Part shown: positions 5,656 through 9,008 of the stretch, piece by piece
Numbering within the stretch: the first letter of the stretch is position 1
Layout of the letters: each line of letters opens with the position of its first letter
From: Microcaldota archaeon
GTDB lineage: Archaea; Micrarchaeota; Micrarchaeia; Burarchaeales; JAKAKT01
Direction: 5' to 3'
Length of the DNA stretch: 9,008 nt
NCBI GenBank assembly: GCA_026396425.1
Contig: JAPLWU010000073.1
Location: 1 to 9,008 of the forward strand
Position numbers and translations under genes: made by a program
The notes under the pieces: generated by a model
The model's input: the letters and a program-made list of their open reading frames with translations, nothing else
Databases searched by the model: none
Told to the model about the DNA's origin: nothing

Positions 5656-6330
5656 TCAGGGTCCGCACGCAGGCCTTAGCACCTGTCGCCTGTTGTTCAT
5701 CCTCCTGACCAGCCTCTCGCCAACATCTGTGCCCCTGTCGGTTTGGCCGGCCCTCCGTAGCAGGCTGAGCGTTATCGTTGTTAAGTCCTCCCTCGCGCGT
5801 CCGGGCTTGCCGAATTCACCCGCCACCAGCCGCGAGGCCACAACACGTGCGGCCTCTTTCGTATCGGACGTCATGTGCTTCTCGTTCTCCTTCAACCAAG
5901 CGACTATTTTCCCTGTATGCTCCCTCCGCGCCAGTATGTATTCGCCCCAAGCAGCCAGTATCGGCTCTCTACCCTTGCTTTCCATCGACCTGAGCACGAC
6001 CGCAGAAACCTCTGTTTTTTCTAGAATCTCCGGCACTATGCTCTTCACGACCCACGTGAGAGCGTCTAGTCCCGCCTCCCCGTTCAGAACTCTCCCGAGC
6101 ATTTTCACTGCGTCAGGATAATACCTGGAACGGTCTTTCACAAAAAGCGGAGCAAGCAGCTCTCTTACTTCTTTCGACTCGGGGTTGTAGTGTATAAATT
6201 CAATCACGAAGTCCGGATTTAGCCGTAAGTCGAGAACTCTTGGCTTATCGCCAATCAGCCTTTCAGGAATCGGTGGCATCACCATAAACCTAACAACACC
6301 GGATATCTGCTCATCAAATTCGTCTGCCAT
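5656..6330 (-). CDS. Hypothetical helical protein (HEAT/ARM-like in character)
   Basis: A protein of 224 aa that I do not recognise. It has no signal peptide, membrane segment or cysteine pattern; only one Cys occurs, near the end. It begins MADEFDEQISGVVRFMVMPPIPERL. From about residue 50 it appears almost wholly alpha-helical, with amphipathic helices of about 15-20 residues broken by Gly/Pro or polar turns (PDAVKMLGRVLNG, LDALTWVVKSIVPEILEK, VVLRSMESKGREPILAAWGEYIL, DTKEAARVVASRLVAG). This spacing is reminiscent of HEAT-type repeats, so a cytoplasmic scaffold or binding role is possible. The C-terminus is basic (RRMNNRRQVLRP). A TATA box at 6363-6370 and a GGGGGGATT stretch 6 nt before the ATG support this start. 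It is divergent from the lipoprotein gene. Confidence 0.7.
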   Translation of the reverse strand: MADEFDEQISGVVRFMVMPPIPERLIGDKPRVLDLRLNPDFVIEFIHYNPESKEVRELLAPLFVKDRSRYYPDAVKMLGRVLNGEAGLDALTWVVKSIVPEILEKTEVSAVVLRSMESKGREPILAAWGEYILARREHTGKIVAWLKENEKHMTSDTKEAARVVASRLVAGEFGKPGRAREDLTTITLSLLRRAGQTDRGTDVGERLVRRMNNRRQVLRPACGP

Positions 6331-6362
6331 TTCAATCCCCCCGTAAATTATCGCTAAACAAA

Positions 6363-6370
6363 TATTTAAA
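6363..6370 (-). promoter_or_regulatory. Probable promoter of the helical-protein gene
   Basis: The minus strand reads ACGAGGTTTAAATATTTG, a purine-rich BRE-like stretch then TTTAAATA. It lies about 33-40 nt from the ATG at 6330, so transcription would start near 6341 and leave about 10 nt of leader containing the G-run. Confidence 0.55.
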
Positions 6371-6384
6371 CCTCGTGTAACCGG

Positions 6385-6398
6385 CCCGCCAGAGCGGG
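6385..6398. promoter_or_regulatory. Inverted repeat between divergent promoters (possible operator)
   Basis: CCCGC-CAGA-GCGGG forms a 5-bp inverted repeat midway between the minus-strand TATA box (6363-6370) and the plus-strand one (6408-6415). Its place suggests a regulator site for both genes, but GC-rich DNA produces short repeats easily. Confidence 0.25.
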
Positions 6399-6401
6399 GA
6401 A

Positions 6402-6415
6402 GGAAAGCTTTATCT
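6402..6415 (+). promoter_or_regulatory. Probable promoter of the lipoprotein gene (BRE plus TATA)
   Basis: GGAAAG (BRE-like, 6402-6407) followed by CTTTATCT (TATA-like, 6408-6415). Transcription would start near 6437, leaving a leader of about 28 nt that contains the GGGGTG site at 6453-6458. Confidence 0.5.
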
Positions 6416-6464
6416 TGTCGACCTTCATTTAGCCATACATCTATACTCCATCGGGGTGTGTTTG

Positions 6465-7553
6465 ATGAAAATTATCGCAGTCGTTGCATTATGCGTTTTG
6501 TTGCTGCTCATTGCCGGTTGTACGGATGTCAAACCGTCGCAGCCCTCGCAGAACACCACGCCTGGCTCGAACGGAGAACAAGTTACGCCCCCGCCTTCCC
6601 AGCAGGGCGCGAATTACGCGGAATACAAGAATCCCCAATCCTTCTACGTTTTCACCGACCCGAATGAGGGCGCGTTCAGCCTCGAGGTTCCGGGCGGCTG
6701 GGTCGTCACGCAGGGCTCGGGCGTAATAAGGCCCTACATAGACGCAGGGGTTGCCTTCGAGGCCAAGTCGCCCGAAGGTCAGGGCTTCGCTTTCCGGGAC
6801 CCGTACGGCTATGTGTACGCCACGCCGAACCAGATTCTCAACTTCACCGGCTTCACCGAGGGCTCGCTCTACAACCCGTCGGGCGGAATTGCCAACGCGA
6901 TGATGGTGAAGCGCTATACGAGCGCGGCTGATTTCGCGTCCGAACTCATTGCCAACAGCACAGTGCAGGCAACGAACGTCGAGATTGTCGCGAGGCCTGA
7001 CCTGCTGCAGAGCGGGAATCCCCTTATAACGCAGCAGTCGGCCGCCGAAGCGAGGTTCGACTATTCCGGGAATGAACAGAGAATGAAAGCAGTCATTCTG
7101 ATTCGCACCTCGCTCCTAGAAATTTACGGCACGGGCGTGTGGTCAGTCTCGGCGCTGGAGTATTACGCGCCAGAGGGGCTCATGAACGAGACCGAGCTTC
7201 TCGCGCTGCGCATGCAGAAATCATTCAAGATAAACGCCACCTGGGCAGCCCGCGAGCAGGAGGAGGTGAATAAGCGCCTGGGGGCCCTCGCCGGGAGCCA
7301 GGGCGACATTTCGGACATCATCTCCTCGACCTTCGAGATGCGCAGCAATTCGATGGATGAGCTCAATAAAAAATGGGACAACTACATAAGCGGAACCGAG
7401 GACGTCTACGACGAGTACGGCAGCCACTACGTCGTGGACAGCGGCTCGAACTACTACTGGAGGGACAACCGCGGCACCATCTACGCCACCAACATCGACG
7501 AGAGCCCGCTCCCGTACGAGAACCTCGAGAAGCTCACGTGCCCCAACTGCTAA
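6465..7553 (+). CDS. Predicted surface lipoprotein, function unknown
   Basis: A protein of 362 aa. I take the ATG at 6465 rather than the in-frame GTG at 6456, because GGGGTG (6453-6458) then sits 6 nt upstream as a ribosome binding site and the signal peptide starts cleanly. Residues 1-18 are hydrophobic and end in the lipobox I16-A17-G18-C19, so lipid attachment at C19 is likely. Residues 20-50 are a Pro/Ser/Gln/Thr linker. Residues about 60-225 begin FSLEVPGGW, a start seen in many extracytoplasmic PsbP-like/user-of-solute domains, and look alpha/beta. Residues about 235-295 are helical. The end (about 310-355) is Tyr/Asp-rich with YVVDSGSNYYWRD and GTIYATN, resembling a short C-terminal module found in other uncharacterised secreted proteins. 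The stop is followed by a T-poor, GC-rich spacer. Surface binding is inferred; the ligand is unknown. Confidence 0.78.
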   Translation: MKIIAVVALCVLLLLIAGCTDVKPSQPSQNTTPGSNGEQVTPPPSQQGANYAEYKNPQSFYVFTDPNEGAFSLEVPGGWVVTQGSGVIRPYIDAGVAFEAKSPEGQGFAFRDPYGYVYATPNQILNFTGFTEGSLYNPSGGIANAMMVKRYTSAADFASELIANSTVQATNVEIVARPDLLQSGNPLITQQSAAEARFDYSGNEQRMKAVILIRTSLLEIYGTGVWSVSALEYYAPEGLMNETELLALRMQKSFKINATWAAREQEEVNKRLGALAGSQGDISDIISSTFEMRSNSMDELNKKWDNYISGTEDVYDEYGSHYVVDSGSNYYWRDNRGTIYATNIDESPLPYENLEKLTCPNC

Positions 7554-7736
7554 TCCCCGTCCGCCCCGCACTCCCGATGCGATGAACAAATCATCCGAAA
7601 CAAACGCGCGAGCGAGGCTCGCGAACCGTTTTGCGCTTTCGGCGTGAGCGCTCCGGTTTCGAACTCGCTGTCGGTTCGGGTTTTTCCTCGTAAACCGGAT
7701 TTTCGCCACGGCACCGCACTTCCTGCCATTCGGCAT
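7554..7736. other. Spacer with overlapping inverted repeats
   Basis: No gene is supported here. Three stem pairs overlap: CGCGAGC/GCTCGCG (7607-7613 with 7617-7623), CGAACCG/CGGTTCG (7622-7628 with 7672-7678, followed by GGTTTTT) and CCGGTTT/AAACCGG (7653-7659 with 7692-7698, followed by ATTTT). A smaller GCGCT/AGCGC hairpin lies at 7633-7651. The second and third end in T-runs and could terminate the lipoprotein transcript. They cannot all form at once. Confidence 0.5.
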
Positions 7737-7746
7737 CTATAAAAAC
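7737..7746 (+). promoter_or_regulatory. tRNA-Gly promoter (TATA box)
   Basis: CTATAAAAAC lies about 24-33 bp ahead of the tRNA 5' end at 7770, the spacing expected for an archaeal stable-RNA gene. The flanking sequence becomes AT-rich here (CATTATTTCCCAAATAAAG) after the GC-rich spacer. Confidence 0.65.
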
Positions 7747-7769
7747 ATTATTTCCCAAATAAAGTGCGA

Positions 7770-7952
7770 GCGGTCGTAGTCTAGCCTGGTTAGGACTCGA
7801 GCTTGCCAAGCTCGTAGCCCGGGTTCAAAAATCCATCCCTTTTCTTTGCGAAAGAAAAGGTCTGGATCAACCCCAAAAGAAAACGCGTCCTCGCGATTCA
7901 AGACGCGGGACTCGAAAATGAAGTTTGGGGCATGAAAATCCCGGCGGCCGCA
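7770..7952 (+). tRNA. tRNA-Gly(GCC), interrupted by a T-loop intron
   Basis: Exon 1 is 7770-7829 and exon 2 is 7939-7952. The acceptor stem GCGGTCG/CGGCCGC pairs at all 7 positions (one G-U). The D-stem is GTCT/GGAC with one G-U and a GG in the loop. The anticodon stem CGAGC/GCTCG encloses TTGCCAA, so the anticodon is GCC (Gly). The T-stem CCGGG/CCCGG is perfect, and after splicing the T-loop is TTCAAAT, the usual form. The discriminator is A73 at 7952; CCA is not encoded. The intron falls between positions 59 and 60 in the T-loop, so an unspliced copy cannot form a normal T-arm. A TATA box precedes it, and the dehydratase gene begins 32 nt after it. Confidence 0.92.
7830..7938 (+). other. 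109-nt tRNA intron at position 59/60 with bulge-helix-bulge junctions
   Basis: Exon GGG (7821-7823) pairs with exon CCC (7940-7942). The central 4-bp helix is TTCA (7824-7827) with TGAA (7933-7936). The two 3-nt bulges are AAA (7828-7830) and AAT (7937-7939). Cutting after the second bulge base on each side gives exactly exon ends A59 and T60. Inside, hairpin 1 (7831-7867) has 5 bp plus 10 perfect bp around a TC/TC internal loop and a GCG loop. Hairpin 2 (7871-7930) has CCCCAAA/TTTGGGG with an inner CGCGTC/GACGCG stem. There is no single intron-side helix joining both strands, so the motif is relaxed, with the hairpins forming a junction. The intron has no coding frame for a homing endonuclease. 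Confidence 0.85.
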
Positions 7953-7984
7953 TCGTTTGTCGAGTAACCTTGGAAGGCCCTAGA

Positions 7985-9008
7985 ATGAGAATAACCGACG
8001 TAATAAACGCGAACAAGGCAATAGGGCGGGATATCGGGAAAACACCGTTAAAACTGTCTCGTTTTTTCAGTTCAATGTGCGGCGGTACGGTCTACCTGAA
8101 GCTGGAGAATATGCAGGTAACCTCGTCATTTAAAATCCGAGGGGCATCAAATCGGATGCTTCATTTAACTGAAAATGAAAAAAGAAAGGGAGTCATAACC
8201 GCATCTGCCGGAAACCACGCGCAAGCGGTCGCTATTGTCGCAAAAAAACTGAATCTCAAAGCGAAAATTATCGTTCCAAAAACAACCCCGATGAAGAAGA
8301 TAAACAAAATAAGCCGATATGGCGTTGACCTGATTTTATACGGGGCCAGTTACGACGAAGCTGAACAAAAAGCAATACGCATGGCTATTGACGAAGGCAT
8401 AACCTACATCTCTCCTTACAATGACGAACTTGTCATCGCAGGCCAGGGAACAATCGGGCTAGAGATACTTGACGATTTAAAAAAAGTTGATGTCGTTTTG
8501 GTCCCGGTTGGCGGTGGTGGGCTGATTTCAGGAATCGGTTTTGCAGTCAAGCACAAAAGCCCGAACACTAAAATACTCGGAGTTCAATCGGAGGCTTCTC
8601 CAGTGATGCATGACTCTTTGAAAGCGGGAAAAATAATAGAAACTGAGGTAGCGGGCTCTATAGCCGATGGCCTTTCCGGAGGAATTGAAAAGGGATCAAT
8701 TACTTTTGAAATGGTCCAAAAATACGCGGATGAAGTCCTATTGGTAAAAGAAAAAACCATACGGGAGGCCATAAAATTGCTTTGGGAGCACGAGAAACAA
8801 ATTGCCGAAGGGGCGGGGGCAGTGGGCCTCGCGGCAATATTGGAAAACAAAGAGCGTTTCAAAAACAAGATTTGTGTAGTAATCATAAGCGGCGGGAATA
8901 TCGACGACAGTCTTTTCCACGAAATTATATCCAACGGCGTTCATTCCCAGCCTGAAAAACCGGCTTTTAAACAGGGACGAAGTCGGGTATGCCGCACACT
9001 CGGCGAGG
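7985..9008 (+). CDS. Threonine/serine dehydratase (PLP fold type II), open at the window edge
   Basis: 341 codons run from ATG at 7985 to the window end with no stop. The enzyme family (threonine ammonia-lyase, TdcB/IlvA-like) deaminates threonine to 2-oxobutyrate, and often serine to pyruvate. The PLP lysine is K50 in SSFKIRGA; the phosphate-binding loop is GGGGL at 176-180; SAGNHAQ (74-80) and SGGN (302-305) are further signatures. No ACT regulatory domain is seen up to residue 341, so it resembles the short catabolic form, whose homology normally ends near residue 315-320. The last 20-odd residues (QPEKPAFKQGRSRVCRTLGE) look non-homologous. GGAAGG at 7972-7977 is a possible ribosome binding site. 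The gene is AT-richer than its neighbours: hand counts of three 60-base lines give 33-42% GC, against 57-65% in lines from the lipoprotein and tfb genes. Serine racemase is an alternative within the fold. Confidence 0.9.
   Translation, partial: MRITDVINANKAIGRDIGKTPLKLSRFFSSMCGGTVYLKLENMQVTSSFKIRGASNRMLHLTENEKRKGVITASAGNHAQAVAIVAKKLNLKAKIIVPKTTPMKKINKISRYGVDLILYGASYDEAEQKAIRMAIDEGITYISPYNDELVIAGQGTIGLEILDDLKKVDVVLVPVGGGGLISGIGFAVKHKSPNTKILGVQSEASPVMHDSLKAGKIIETEVAGSIADGLSGGIEKGSITFEMVQKYADEVLLVKEKTIREAIKLLWEHEKQIAEGAGAVGLAAILENKERFKNKICVVIISGGNIDDSLFHEIISNGVHSQPEKPAFKQGRSRVCRTLGE
8961..8971 (+). promoter_or_regulatory. Promoter-like site in the tail of the dehydratase frame
   Basis: CGGCTTTTAAA resembles a TATA box (CTTTTAAA at 8964-8971) about 20-25 nt ahead of an ATG at 8989-8991 (reading MPHTRR to the edge). 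It may start a next gene while the dehydratase frame is still open. The window ends too soon to test this. Confidence 0.25.

Noticed and set aside
5454..5708. Plus-strand 84-codon Lys/Arg-rich frame in the spacer
   Set aside because: No ribosome binding site, composition explained by purine-rich spacer, and its end runs antisense into the helical-protein gene.
5693..6121. Plus-strand 142-codon frame opposite the helical protein
   Set aside because: The minus-strand frame has promoter, G-rich site and coherent helices; the plus frame is Ser/Thr-rich with no start context.
6456..6464. GTG at 6456 as lipoprotein start
   Set aside because: It would consume the GGGGTG ribosome binding site; the ATG at 6465 begins a normal signal peptide.
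7577..7597. GCGATGA resembling a C box of a C/D RNA
   Set aside because: No D box (CTGA) or C'/D' pair is present at proper spacing.
7221..7736. Minus-strand 171-codon frame over the lipoprotein end and spacer
   Set aside because: No recognisable domain; Arg/Val-rich shadow of the lipoprotein's third positions.
7830..7938. Treating the tRNA as a pseudogene or as two split-tRNA halves
   Set aside because: Both exons lie in order on one strand with a bulge-helix-bulge junction and perfect stems, so a cis-spliced intron is the simpler reading.

Overview
The window looks archaeal. It carries a transcription factor B gene, a TRAM-domain protein, an archaeal-type TruD, TATA-like boxes (TTTATATA, TTTAAATA) upstream of genes, GGTGAT-type ribosome binding sites 3 nt from starts, and a tRNA interrupted by a bulge-helix-bulge intron. 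Small spacers, short leaders, unrecognised surface proteins and a tRNA intron outside the anticodon loop would suit a DPANN-type lineage (Diapherotrites or Micrarchaeota are possible), but this is inference and no marker here settles it. Most of the window is GC-rich; the last gene is clearly more AT-rich.

Layout. Positions 1-65 hold the last codons of a [NiFe]-hydrogenase large subunit, including the DPCxxCxxH nickel-ligand motif and a removable tail. Facing it (70-483, minus) is a hydrogenase maturation endopeptidase, the type of enzyme that removes such tails. The two genes share a palindrome with oligo-T on both sides. From 544 to 2640 on the plus strand come a secreted, membrane-anchored surface protein, a three-ribbon zinc protein and the flavin-dependent thymidylate synthase ThyX. 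ThyX overlaps tail to tail with TruD (2635-3903, minus). Upstream of truD, a 40-bp block carrying its start codon and TATA box is duplicated 83 bp away, next to the end of tfb (4035-4940, minus). A TRAM-domain protein with an acidic tail (4970-5380, minus) precedes tfb and may share its transcript. After a 275-bp spacer comes an unrecognised helical protein (5656-6330, minus), divergent from a lipoprotein (6465-7553, plus).

The 216-bp spacer after the lipoprotein has several mutually exclusive inverted repeats, then a TATA box and the strongest find: tRNA-Gly(GCC) at 7770-7952, split by a 109-nt intron inside the T-loop (between positions 59 and 60). The predicted junctions form a helix with two 3-nt bulges, and the intron folds into two further hairpins. 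Only 32 nt later begins an AT-rich PLP-dependent threonine/serine dehydratase that is still open at the window edge. Its position next to a tRNA and its base composition suggest acquisition by transfer.

Functionally the window is mostly information processing (TFB, TRAM protein, TruD, tRNA), with nucleotide synthesis (ThyX), hydrogen metabolism (hydrogenase end plus protease), cell-surface proteins and one amino-acid catabolic enzyme. No CRISPR array, insertion sequence or defence module is visible.
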